Position numbers and translations under genes: made by a program. From the NCBI GenBank assembly GCA_026982215.1, contig JALSHN010000136.1, positions 1 through 22,711 of the forward strand: a DNA stretch of 22,711 nt, given 5' to 3'. The DNA comes from Gammaproteobacteria bacterium (GTDB lineage Bacteria; Pseudomonadota; Gammaproteobacteria; S012-40). Under the pieces are notes generated by a model. It was not told the origin of the DNA. It did no database searches and saw only the letters and a program-made list of their open reading frames with translations. The stretch's first letter is position 1; each line of letters starts with the position of its first letter. Shown here piece after piece: positions 14,374 to 21,108 of the stretch.

Positions 14374-14640
14374 TTATTTGGCCTTTTCCAGCACTTCCAC
14401 CAGACGCCAGGCCTTGGTCTTGGAAAGGGGCCGGGTCTGAGCGATGGCCACCAGATCCCCCTCGCCACACTCGTTGTTTTCGTCGTGGGCATGGAGCTTG
14501 GTAGACCGGGTGATGTACTTCCCATAGAGGGGATGTTTCACTCGCCGCTCGATGAGCACGGTGATGGTCTTGTCCATCTTGTTACTCAAGACGCGTCCGA
14601 CGAGGGTCTTCTGGGTCTTTTGTTCTTGCTGCTCGGTCAT
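14374..14640 (-). CDS. rpsQ: 30S ribosomal protein S17
   Basis: S17 is a primary 16S rRNA-binding protein with an OB fold. The start chosen is the ATG at 14640, 4 bases after the rpmC stop, giving MTEQQEQ and 88 residues. A GTG 12 bases upstream (14652) is also in frame and would overlap rpmC. Conserved segments are LVGRVLSNKMDKTITVLIER, KLHAHDENNECGEGDLV and RPLSKTKAWRLVEVLEKA. It is the last gene of the S10 block. Confidence 0.96.
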   Translation of the reverse strand: MTEQQEQKTQKTLVGRVLSNKMDKTITVLIERRVKHPLYGKYITRSTKLHAHDENNECGEGDLVAIAQTRPLSKTKAWRLVEVLEKAK

Positions 14641-14644
14641 TTTC

Positions 14645-14842
14645 TCACTCACCCGCTCGTGCCTTCTCGTTCAGTACGGTCTTGATCCGGGCGATGTCGC
14701 GCCGAATTTCCTGGAAACGATGGGGACGGGACAGCTGCCCCAGGGCCTTTTGGATACGCAGATTCACCTGCTCCTGGCGCAGCGCCAACAGTTGTTCCTG
14801 CAATTCCTTGACGTCTTTCGTGCGAAGTTCAGAGGCTTTCAT
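14645..14842 (-). CDS. rpmC: 50S ribosomal protein L29
   Basis: A 65-residue helical-hairpin protein at the tunnel exit, next to L23 and part of the trigger factor and SRP docking area. MKASELRTKDVKELQEQLLA and LGQLSRPHRFQEIRRDIARI match the family. The start is the ATG at 14842, 1 base after the rplP stop. The spacing suggests coupled translation of rplP, rpmC and rpsQ. Confidence 0.97.
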   Translation of the reverse strand: MKASELRTKDVKELQEQLLALRQEQVNLRIQKALGQLSRPHRFQEIRRDIARIKTVLNEKARAGE

Positions 14843-14843
14843 G

Positions 14844-15257
14844 TCAAATCACCGTCCGCGTCACGAACTTGGTACCCACCGGCAGCTTGGCCGCAGCCAG
14901 GCGGAAGGCCTCCCGCGCCAGCTCTTCGGGCACCCCTTGCATCTCATAGAGCACCCGTCCGGGCTGCACCTCGGCCACCCAGTACTCCACGTTGCCCTTA
15001 CCCGAGCCCATACGCACCTCCAAAGGCTTGCGGGTGATGGGCTTGTCGGGGAAAATGCGGATCCAGATCTTCCCGCCACGCTTGATGTGGCGCACCATAG
15101 CGCGACGTGCGGCCTCGATCTGACGTGCGGTGATGCGCGCATGCCCGGTCGCCTTCAGGCCGTAATCCCCGAAGCTGACCTTGTCTCCCCGCTGGGCGAC
15201 CCCACGGTTACGCCCCTTGTGCTGCTTGCGATATTTGGTTCTCTTGGGCTGAAGCAT
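14844..15257 (-). CDS. rplP: 50S ribosomal protein L16
   Basis: L16 organises the A-site tRNA-binding region and is needed for late 50S assembly. The 137-residue product starts MLQPKRTKYRKQHKGRNRG and contains RHIKRGGKIWIRIFPDKPIT and MGSGKGNVEYWVAEVQPGRV, the region containing the arginine hydroxylated in E. coli. The start is the ATG at 15257, 12 bases after the rpsC stop. Confidence 0.98.
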   Translation of the reverse strand: MLQPKRTKYRKQHKGRNRGVAQRGDKVSFGDYGLKATGHARITARQIEAARRAMVRHIKRGGKIWIRIFPDKPITRKPLEVRMGSGKGNVEYWVAEVQPGRVLYEMQGVPEELAREAFRLAAAKLPVGTKFVTRTVI

Positions 15258-15269
15258 TGTTCCGGTTCC

Positions 15270-15938
15270 TTACGCAGTGGCGGCCTTCTCGGAGGCGGAT
15301 TCGTCCTGCCCCTTGATGATCTCGCCTTTGAAGATCCAGACTTTCACCCCGATGACCCCATAGGTGGTCCGCGCCTCGGCAAAACCGTAGTCGATGTCGG
15401 CCCGCAGGGTATGCAACGGCACCCGGCCTTCCCGGTACCACTCGGTACGGGCGATCTCGGCCCCGTTCAAACGCCCGGCCACCATGATCTTGATGCCTTG
15501 GGCCCCCAGGCGCATGGCATTCTGCACCGCCCGCTTCATCGCGCGGCGGAACATGATGCGCTTCTCCAGCTGCTGGGCGACGCTCTCGCTCACCAGTTGG
15601 GCATCCAGTTCGGGCTTACGGATCTCCTCGATGTTGATGTGCACCGGGATGCCCATCATCTTGGAAACCTCCTGGCGCAGCCGCTCGATATCCTCACCCT
15701 TCTTGCCGATGACGATCCCCGGGCGCGCCGAATGGATGGTGATACGGGCATTCTTGGCCGGACGCTCGATCTGAATCCGGCTCACCGAGGCATGGCTCAG
15801 GCGTTTCTTGAGGAAATCACGGATCTGCAGATCGGTGTGCAGGCTGTCGGCGAACCCGGCCTTTTCCGCGAACCACTTAGAGTTCCAGTCTTTGACGATA
15901 CCCAGGCGGATACCGATCGGATGTACCTTCTGACCCAT
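15270..15938 (-). CDS. rpsC: 30S ribosomal protein S3
   Basis: S3 forms part of the mRNA entry channel and its helicase site. The 222-residue product begins MGQKVHPIGIRLGIVKDWNS. It has a KH domain with the GxxG loop in GIVIGKKG (residues 74-81). The C-terminal half contains RAMKRAVQNAMRLGAQGIKI and YGVIGVKVWIFKGEI. It is about ten residues shorter than E. coli S3, with a reduced tail. The start is the ATG at 15938, 12 bases after rplV. Confidence 0.98.
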   Translation of the reverse strand: MGQKVHPIGIRLGIVKDWNSKWFAEKAGFADSLHTDLQIRDFLKKRLSHASVSRIQIERPAKNARITIHSARPGIVIGKKGEDIERLRQEVSKMMGIPVHINIEEIRKPELDAQLVSESVAQQLEKRIMFRRAMKRAVQNAMRLGAQGIKIMVAGRLNGAEIARTEWYREGRVPLHTLRADIDYGFAEARTTYGVIGVKVWIFKGEIIKGQDESASEKAATA

Positions 15939-15950
15939 TCTCGCTCGTCC

Positions 15951-16283
15951 TCAGTCGTCGGAGACCGTCACGACGATGTGACTGGTCCGCTTGAAAATCC
16001 GGTTGGCACGCCCTTTGGCACGGGGACGGATACGCTTCAGGGTCGGCCCCTCGTCCACCCACACAGCCTTGACCTTGAGCTCGTCCACATCGGCACCCTC
16101 ATTGTGTTCCGCGTTGGAAATGGCGGACTCCAGGGTCTTGCGCACCAACAAGGCCGCTTTCTTGTTACTGAACTTGAGCAGGTTGAGCGCTTTCTCCACC
16201 GGCAGGCCGCGAATCTGGTCGGCCACCAAGCGCGCCTTTTGCGGAGAAATCCGCGCATACCTCGTCTTGGCAAGAACTTCCAT
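15951..16283 (-). CDS. rplV: 50S ribosomal protein L22
   Basis: L22 touches all 23S domains and its beta-hairpin lines the exit tunnel near the macrolide site. The start chosen is the ATG at 16283, giving MEVLAKTRYARISPQKARLV and 110 residues, the same length as E. coli; a frame opening 6 codons upstream has no match. The hairpin region KRIRPRAKGRANRIFKRTSH is present. It lies 14 bases after rpsS. Confidence 0.97.
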   Translation of the reverse strand: MEVLAKTRYARISPQKARLVADQIRGLPVEKALNLLKFSNKKAALLVRKTLESAISNAEHNEGADVDELKVKAVWVDEGPTLKRIRPRAKGRANRIFKRTSHIVVTVSDD

Positions 16284-16297
16284 CTCGGCGACTCCTC

Positions 16298-16570
16298 TCA
16301 ACGGGCCTTCTTGTCCGCGGCATGACCGCGGAAGGTGCGAGTGAGGGCGAACTCACCCAGCTTGTGCCCGACCATGTTCTCGTTGATGAGAATGGGAACG
16401 TGCTGACGCCCATTGTGGACGGCGATGGTCAGGCCCACCATTTCCGGCACGATCATGGAACGCCGCGACCAAGTCTTGATGGGACGACGGTTATTGGTCG
16501 CCACCGCCTCGCGCACCTTCTTCATCAGGTGCTCGTCTACGAATGGACCTTTCTTGATCGAACGAGGCAC
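16298..16570 (-). CDS. rpsS: 30S ribosomal protein S19 (GTG start)
   Basis: S19 sits in the 30S head and contacts S13 and the intersubunit bridge. The 90-residue product begins at a GTG (16570) and reads PRSIKKGPFVDEHLMKKV after the initiator. RRPIKTWSRRSMIVPEMVGL and the C-terminal HKLGEFALTRTFRGHAADKK are typical. No ATG is available near the expected start, so GTG initiation is well supported. rplB lies 30 bases upstream. Confidence 0.97.
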   Translation of the reverse strand: MPRSIKKGPFVDEHLMKKVREAVATNNRRPIKTWSRRSMIVPEMVGLTIAVHNGRQHVPILINENMVGHKLGEFALTRTFRGHAADKKAR

Positions 16571-16600
16571 GTTGCTTTCCTCTCTACAGTCGTTCGTGAA

Positions 16601-17422
16601 TTACTTGCGACGACGCACGATCATCTTGTCCGTGCGCTTGTTCTTGCGGGTCTTGTGACCCTTGGTGGGCATACCCCAGGGACTCACCGGATGACGCCCG
16701 CCCGAGGTACGACCCTCACCGCCACCATGGGGGTGATCCACCGGGTTCATGGCCACACCGCGCACCGTGGGCCGGCGACCGCGCCAACGACTGGCACCGG
16801 CCTTGCCCAGAGAGCGCAGGTTGTGCTCGGCGTTGCCCACCTCGCCGATGGTGGCACGGCATTCGGCCGGGACTTTGCGGATTTCTCCCGAACGCAGACG
16901 CAGCATCGCCAATGCCCCTTCTTTGGCGATCAGCTGCACCGAGGTGCCGGCACTGCGGGCGATCTGTCCGCCTTTCCCGGGGCGCATCTCCACGTTGTGC
17001 ACCAAGGTCCCCACCGGAATGTTGCGCAACGGCAGGGCATTGCCCGGCTTGATGGGGGCATCGTTGCCCGACTGGATCACGTCGCCCACCTTGAGCCCCT
17101 TCGGCGCCAGGATATAACGCCGCTCACCGTCGGCGTAGAGGACCAGGGCGATGTGAGCGGTACGATTGGGGTCGTACTCCAGACGCTCCACGCGAGCCGG
17201 CACGCCGTCTTTGCAGCGCTTGAAATCGATGATCCGATAGAGTTTCTTGTGGCCACCACCACGATGGCGGGTGGTGATCCGCCCCATGTTGTTGCGCCCG
17301 GCCTTCTGGATCTTCTTCTCCACCAGCGGGGCATAAGGGCGGCCCTTGTGGAGGTCGGGATTGACCACCTTGACGACGAAGCGCCGCCCGGGCGAAGTCG
17401 GTTTACATTTGACGATGGGCAT
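16601..17422 (-). CDS. rplB: 50S ribosomal protein L2
   Basis: L2 is needed for subunit association and supports the peptidyl transferase centre. The 273-residue length matches E. coli L2. Conserved parts are MPIVKCKPTSPGRRFVVKVV, GGQIARSAGTSVQLIAKEGA and the C-terminal MNPVDHPHGGGEGRTSGGR, which includes the histidine placed close to the active centre. The tail KGHKTRKNKRTDKMIVRRR is basic. The start is the ATG at 17422, 16 bases after rplW. Confidence 0.98.
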   Translation of the reverse strand: MPIVKCKPTSPGRRFVVKVVNPDLHKGRPYAPLVEKKIQKAGRNNMGRITTRHRGGGHKKLYRIIDFKRCKDGVPARVERLEYDPNRTAHIALVLYADGERRYILAPKGLKVGDVIQSGNDAPIKPGNALPLRNIPVGTLVHNVEMRPGKGGQIARSAGTSVQLIAKEGALAMLRLRSGEIRKVPAECRATIGEVGNAEHNLRSLGKAGASRWRGRRPTVRGVAMNPVDHPHGGGEGRTSGGRHPVSPWGMPTKGHKTRKNKRTDKMIVRRRK

Positions 17423-17438
17423 GTCTGATTCCTCGTCC

Positions 17439-17735
17439 TTATTCGCTGGTGAAGTCGATCTCTTGGCCCGCGGCCAGAGTCACATAGGCCTTCTTCCAAT
17501 CCGGACGCTTGCCCTTGGGCTGGCCGGGACGGAACTTCACCTTGCCTTTGACGTTGAGCACCCGCACCTTCTCCACCTGCACGTCGAAGACCTTCTCCAC
17601 CGCCTTCTTGATTTCGTGCTTGGAGGCGTCTTTGCGCACCTTGAAGGTGTATTGATTGTGACGATCGGCCACCCGGGCCGCCTTTTCGGTGAACACCGGG
17701 CTGATCAAGACGGTCAACAAACGTTCGCTGCTCAT
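17439..17735 (-). CDS. rplW: 50S ribosomal protein L23
   Basis: L23 at the tunnel exit docks trigger factor and SRP. The 98-residue product contains LLTVLISPVFTEKAARVADR, TFKVRKDASKHEIKKAVEKV and the NVKGKVKFRPGQPKGKRPDW loop. The start ATG (17735) overlaps the rplD stop in ATGA, so the two are translationally coupled. The order rplD-rplW-rplB is standard. Confidence 0.98.
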   Translation of the reverse strand: MSSERLLTVLISPVFTEKAARVADRHNQYTFKVRKDASKHEIKKAVEKVFDVQVEKVRVLNVKGKVKFRPGQPKGKRPDWKKAYVTLAAGQEIDFTSE

Positions 17736-18349
17736 GCCAGACGCTCCTCCAACTTCTTGATCGCCCCCGGGGTCATCACCACCTTCTCGAAGTCGATCAG
17801 ACTCACCGGATCGACATGATCGGCATCGGTGACATGGACATAGGGCAGGTTGCGCGCCGCCAGGGCCAGCTTCTCGTCGTAGGCCTCCAACACCAACAGG
17901 GCATCCAACGGCAGCTCCAGGGTCTTGAACAACGCCACCACCTGTTTGGTCTTGGGCTCATCCACCGCCAGTCCCTCGACCACCACCAGGCGCTCCTGGC
18001 GCAGCAGCTCGGAGAGGATGGAACGGATCCCCGCACGCCACATCTTCTTGTTGATTTTCTGATCGTAGTTGGTGCGCGGATGGGGCAGCCCTTTGCCCCC
18101 CGAGCGCCACAAGGGACTGCGGATACTGCCCACGCGGGCGCGGCCGGTCCCTTTCTGACGCCAGGGTTTGGCACCGCCACCACTCACGTCGGAGCGGCTC
18201 TTCCAGCCCTTGGTGGCCTGGCGGCCACGGGCCATGTAGGCGGTGACGATCTGATGCACCAAGGGTTCGTTGAACTCGCGGGAGAACACCGCGTCGCTCA
18301 CTTCGAGCGCGCCCTCTCCGCCACCGAAACTGTGTACTTTGATTTCCAT
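17732..18349 (-). CDS. rplD: 50S ribosomal protein L4
   Basis: L4 reaches into the exit tunnel, and in E. coli also represses the S10 operon through its leader RNA. The start chosen is the ATG at 18349, 20 bases after the rplC stop, giving MEIKVHSFGG and 205 residues. A GTG at 18373 overlapping the rplC stop would add 8 residues without family support. Conserved KPWRQKGTGRARVGSIRSPL and KINKKMWRAGIRSILSEL are present. No leader of the E. coli type precedes this S10 block, so L4 autoregulation may be lost or different. Confidence 0.97.
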   Translation of the reverse strand: MEIKVHSFGGGEGALEVSDAVFSREFNEPLVHQIVTAYMARGRQATKGWKSRSDVSGGGAKPWRQKGTGRARVGSIRSPLWRSGGKGLPHPRTNYDQKINKKMWRAGIRSILSELLRQERLVVVEGLAVDEPKTKQVVALFKTLELPLDALLVLEAYDEKLALAARNLPYVHVTDADHVDPVSLIDFEKVVMTPGAIKKLEERLA

Positions 18350-18369
18350 TGTCGGACTCAACCCTTCAT

Positions 18370-19008
18370 TCACGCCTTCACGGCCGGCTTGACGATCACG
18401 TCTCCGCCGGCAGGACCCGGCACGGCGCCCTTGACCAACAGCAGGTTGCGCTCGGTATCGACACGCACCAGTTCCAACGACTGCACCGTGGTCTTGGCAT
18501 TGCCCATGTGACCCGCCATACGCTTGCCCTTGAACACCCGCCCCGGGGTCTGGTTTTGCCCGATGGAGCCGGGAGCACGGTGGGACAGAGAATTACCGTG
18601 GGTGGCATCTTGAGTACGGAAGTTGTGGCGCTTGACCACACCGGCAAAGCCGCGCCCCTTGGAGATGCCGGTGACATCGACCTTGGAGACGCCCTCGAAC
18701 AGGCTCACGGTGATCTCGCCACCCACCTCCAGGCCCTCGCCCTCGCCATCCCCCAGGCGGAACTCCTTCACCTTGCGGCCCGCCGGCACACCGGCCTTGG
18801 CGAAATGACCGGCCATGGGCTTGGTGACCCGGGAAGGCTTGCGACTGCCCACCGTCACCTGCACCGCCCGATAACCGTCACGCTCGGGATCACGTAGCTG
18901 GGTGATCCGGTTGGGCTCGACCTCGATCACCGTCACCGGGATGGATTCCCCCTCCTCGGTGAAAATGCGGGTCATGCCGATCTTGCGGCCTACAACTCCG
19001 ATGCTCAT
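18370..19008 (-). CDS. rplC: 50S ribosomal protein L3
   Basis: L3 is one of two proteins that start 50S assembly. The 212-residue product begins MSIGVVGRKIGMTRIFTEEG and carries RTQDATHGNSLSHRAPGSIG followed by QNQTPGRVFKGKRMAGH. The first glutamine there (Gln151) corresponds to the glutamine methylated by PrmB in E. coli. The start is the ATG at 19008, 32 bases after the rpsJ stop. Confidence 0.98.
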   Translation of the reverse strand: MSIGVVGRKIGMTRIFTEEGESIPVTVIEVEPNRITQLRDPERDGYRAVQVTVGSRKPSRVTKPMAGHFAKAGVPAGRKVKEFRLGDGEGEGLEVGGEITVSLFEGVSKVDVTGISKGRGFAGVVKRHNFRTQDATHGNSLSHRAPGSIGQNQTPGRVFKGKRMAGHMGNAKTTVQSLELVRVDTERNLLLVKGAVPGPAGGDVIVKPAVKA

Positions 19009-19040
19009 CAGTCAACCTCTTGAATCTTGTTGCGCCTGGC

Positions 19041-19352
19041 TCAACCCAGCTTGATCTGCACATCGACACCGGCGGCGAGATCCAGCTTCATGAGCGCATC
19101 GACGGTCTTGTCGGTGGGATCGATGATGTCCAGCAAACGTTTGTGCGTGCGGATCTCGTATTGATCCCGCGCATCCTTGTTGACGTGCGGGGAGATGAGC
19201 ACCGTCCAGCGCTCGATCTTGGTGGGCAGGGGGATGGGGCCGCGCACTTGCGCCCCCGTCCGCTTGGCCGTCTCCACGATGTCACGCGCGGACTGGTCGA
19301 TGAGCCGGTGGTCGAAGCCCCGGAGACGGATACGAATCATCTGCTGGTTCAT
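19041..19352 (-). CDS. rpsJ: 30S ribosomal protein S10 / NusE
   Basis: S10 is part of the 30S head and, as NusE, bridges NusG to transcription antitermination complexes. The 103-residue length matches E. coli; the protein contains IRIRLRGFDHRLIDQSARDI, GPIPLPTKIERWTVLISPHV and the C-terminal LAAGVDVQIKLG. The start is the ATG at 19352, only 14 bases after the tuf stop, leaving no room for the regulatory leader found before rpsJ in E. coli. Confidence 0.98.
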   Translation of the reverse strand: MNQQMIRIRLRGFDHRLIDQSARDIVETAKRTGAQVRGPIPLPTKIERWTVLISPHVNKDARDQYEIRTHKRLLDIIDPTDKTVDALMKLDLAAGVDVQIKLG

Positions 19353-19366
19353 CTCTTATGCCTCGA

Positions 19367-20560
19367 TCACTCGATGATTTTGCTGACCACGCCGGCGCCC
19401 ACGGTGCGCCCGCCCTCGCGGATCGCAAAACGCAAACCCTCTTCCATCGCAATCGGCGCAATCAAACTCACCGTCATCGCCACATTGTCGCCCGGCATCA
19501 CCATCTCCACCCCCTCAGGCAATTCCACCGAGCCCGTCACATCCGTGGTCCGAAAATAAAACTGCGGACGGTACCCATTGAAGAACGGCGTGTGACGTCC
19601 ACCCTCCTCCTTCGACAATACATACACCTCCGCCTCAAACTTCGTATGCGGCGTGATCGTCCCAGGCTGCGCCAACACCTGACCACGCTCCACCTCGTCC
19701 CGCTTCGTACCTCGCAACAACACACCCACGTTGTCCCCCGCCTGACCCTCGTCAAGCAGCTTGCGGAACATCTCCACTCCCGTCACCGTGGTCTTGCTCG
19801 TCGGACGAATACCCACTATCTCCACTTCGTCTCCAACCTTCACAACACCACGCTCAATCCGGCCCGTCACCACCGTCCCTCGGCCCGAAATCGAAAACAC
19901 ATCCTCAATCGGCATCAAAAACGGCTGGTCAATCGGACGCTCCGGCAACGGAATATACTCATCCATCGCCTCCATCAGCTTCAACACCGCCGGAACTCCA
20001 ATCTCCGACTCATCCCCCTCCAACGCCTTCAGCGCCGATCCAACCACCACCGGAACATCATCCCCAGGAAACTCATAACTGGACAACAGCTCCCGAACCT
20101 CCATCTCCACCAGCTCCAGAAGCTCCTCGTCGTCCACCATGTCCGCCTTGTTCATAAACACCACGATATACGGCACACCCACCTGACGCGCCAACAAAAT
20201 ATGCTCCCGCGTCTGCGGCATCGGACCATCCGCCGCCGATACCACCAAAATCGCTCCATCCATCTGCGCCGCACCCGTGATCATGTTCTTCACATAATCC
20301 GCATGACCCGGACAGTCCACATGCGCATAATGACGAGCATCCGTCTCATACTCCACATGCGCCGTCGCTATCGTAATACCTCGCGCACGCTCCTCCGGCG
20401 CCGAATCAATCTGGTCATAACCCTTCACCTCAGCCCCACCAAACTTCTCCGCCGACACCTTCGTCAACGCCGCCGTCAACGTCGTCTTACCATGGTCCAC
20501 ATGACCAATCGTACCCACATTCACATGCGGCTTCGTACGCTCAAATTTTTCCTTGGACAT
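19367..20560 (-). CDS. tuf: Elongation factor Tu
   Basis: EF-Tu delivers aminoacyl-tRNA to the ribosome as a GTP complex. The 397-residue protein shows the G1 motif GHVDHGKT (19-26), G3 DCPGH (82-86) and G4 NKAD (137-140), followed by the two barrel domains. The ATG at 20560 has an AAGGGG Shine-Dalgarno. Upstream are tRNA genes, as for tufB in E. coli; downstream is rpsJ, as for tufA. From about 20545 to 19426 the gene prefers codons ending in G or T, unlike the C-ending codons common in the adjacent ribosomal genes, and its last 45 or so bases switch back. Confidence 0.98.
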   Translation of the reverse strand: MSKEKFERTKPHVNVGTIGHVDHGKTTLTAALTKVSAEKFGGAEVKGYDQIDSAPEERARGITIATAHVEYETDARHYAHVDCPGHADYVKNMITGAAQMDGAILVVSAADGPMPQTREHILLARQVGVPYIVVFMNKADMVDDEELLELVEMEVRELLSSYEFPGDDVPVVVGSALKALEGDESEIGVPAVLKLMEAMDEYIPLPERPIDQPFLMPIEDVFSISGRGTVVTGRIERGVVKVGDEVEIVGIRPTSKTTVTGVEMFRKLLDEGQAGDNVGVLLRGTKRDEVERGQVLAQPGTITPHTKFEAEVYVLSKEEGGRHTPFFNGYRPQFYFRTTDVTGSVELPEGVEMVMPGDNVAMTVSLIAPIAMEEGLRFAIREGGRTVGAGVVSKIIE

Positions 20561-20606
20561 TAGGGTTCCCCTTGATTGGAATGACCTAAGAGAGCAGAAC
20601 AGGAAT

Positions 20607-20682
<76 letters not shown>

Positions 20683-20708
20683 AGAAAACGTCGTCAACCG
20701 TCCACACC

Positions 20709-20782
<74 letters not shown>

Positions 20783-20816
20783 GGGACCCAAATTCCCAAA
20801 AATTTCACCTGAAACT

Positions 20817-20901
20817 TGGTGGAGGGGGGAGGATTCGAACCTCCGAAGGCGGAGCCAGCAGATTTACAGTCTGCCCCCTTTGGCCACTCGGGAACCCCTC
20901 C
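20817..20901 (-). tRNA. tRNA-Tyr (anticodon GTA)
   Basis: An 85-base class II tRNA with a long variable arm (GGCTCCGCCTTCGGAGG region). Acceptor arms are GGAGGGG and CCCCTCC, the anticodon loop is CTGTAAA (anticodon GTA) and CCA is encoded. It lies 34 bases before tRNA-Gly. Confidence 0.96.
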
Positions 20902-20917
20902 CAAAAAATAGCAGCGT

Positions 20918-20946
20918 ATTTTGTGCGCACAAACAGGCCTTGTCAA
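20918..20946 (-). promoter_or_regulatory. Possible internal promoter before tRNA-Tyr
   Basis: On the minus strand a perfect -35 TTGACA (20946-20941) is followed after 17 bases by CAAAAT (20923-20918, four of six consensus bases). The start would be near 20911, about 10 bases before tRNA-Tyr. A small CACCC/GGGTG hairpin lies just upstream with no T-run. This promoter could drive Tyr-Gly-Thr-tuf separately from tRNA-Lys. Confidence 0.5.
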
Positions 20947-20983
20947 CCACCCTTTCGCGGGGTGTCAAAGCCGGCTTGCTGGT

Positions 20984-21059
20984 TGGTGGGCCGTCTAGGA
21001 CTCGAACCTAGGACCCTCGGATTAAAAGTCCGGTGCTCTACCAACTGAGCTAACGGCCC
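20984..21059 (-). tRNA. tRNA-Lys (anticodon TTT)
   Basis: A 76-base cloverleaf on the minus strand with acceptor arms GGGCCGT and ACGGCCC, D-arm GCTCAGTTGGTAGAGC, anticodon loop CTTTTAA (anticodon TTT), T-loop TTCGAGT and encoded CCA. The outermost pair of the anticodon stem is C-A. It is the first of the four tRNAs and 82 bases from tRNA-Tyr. Confidence 0.95.
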
Positions 21060-21070
21060 GAAGAGCGCGT

Positions 21071-21098
21071 ATGATACCGATCCGCGGCCAAATGACAA
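21071..21098 (-). promoter_or_regulatory. Predicted promoter of the tRNA-tuf unit
   Basis: On the minus strand -35 TTGTCA (21098-21093), a 16-base spacer and -10 TATCAT (21076-21071), followed by a GC-rich discriminator (ACGCGCTC), as common for stable-RNA promoters under stringent control. The start would be a few bases before tRNA-Lys. It begins 11 bases beyond the transporter gene's stop. Confidence 0.65.
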
Positions 21099-21108
21099 GC
21101 CCGCACCC

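Noticed and set aside
14682..16325. A 547-codon plus-strand frame over rpmC to rplV
   Set aside because: Lies opposite four certain ribosomal protein genes, and no ribosome-binding site or family match supports it.
19358..20563. A 401-codon open frame on the plus strand covering the whole tuf gene
   Set aside because: It is a by-product of tuf codon choice (few TTA, CTA or TCA codons). The product is an Arg/His-rich string with no recognisable fold, and the minus strand is clearly EF-Tu.
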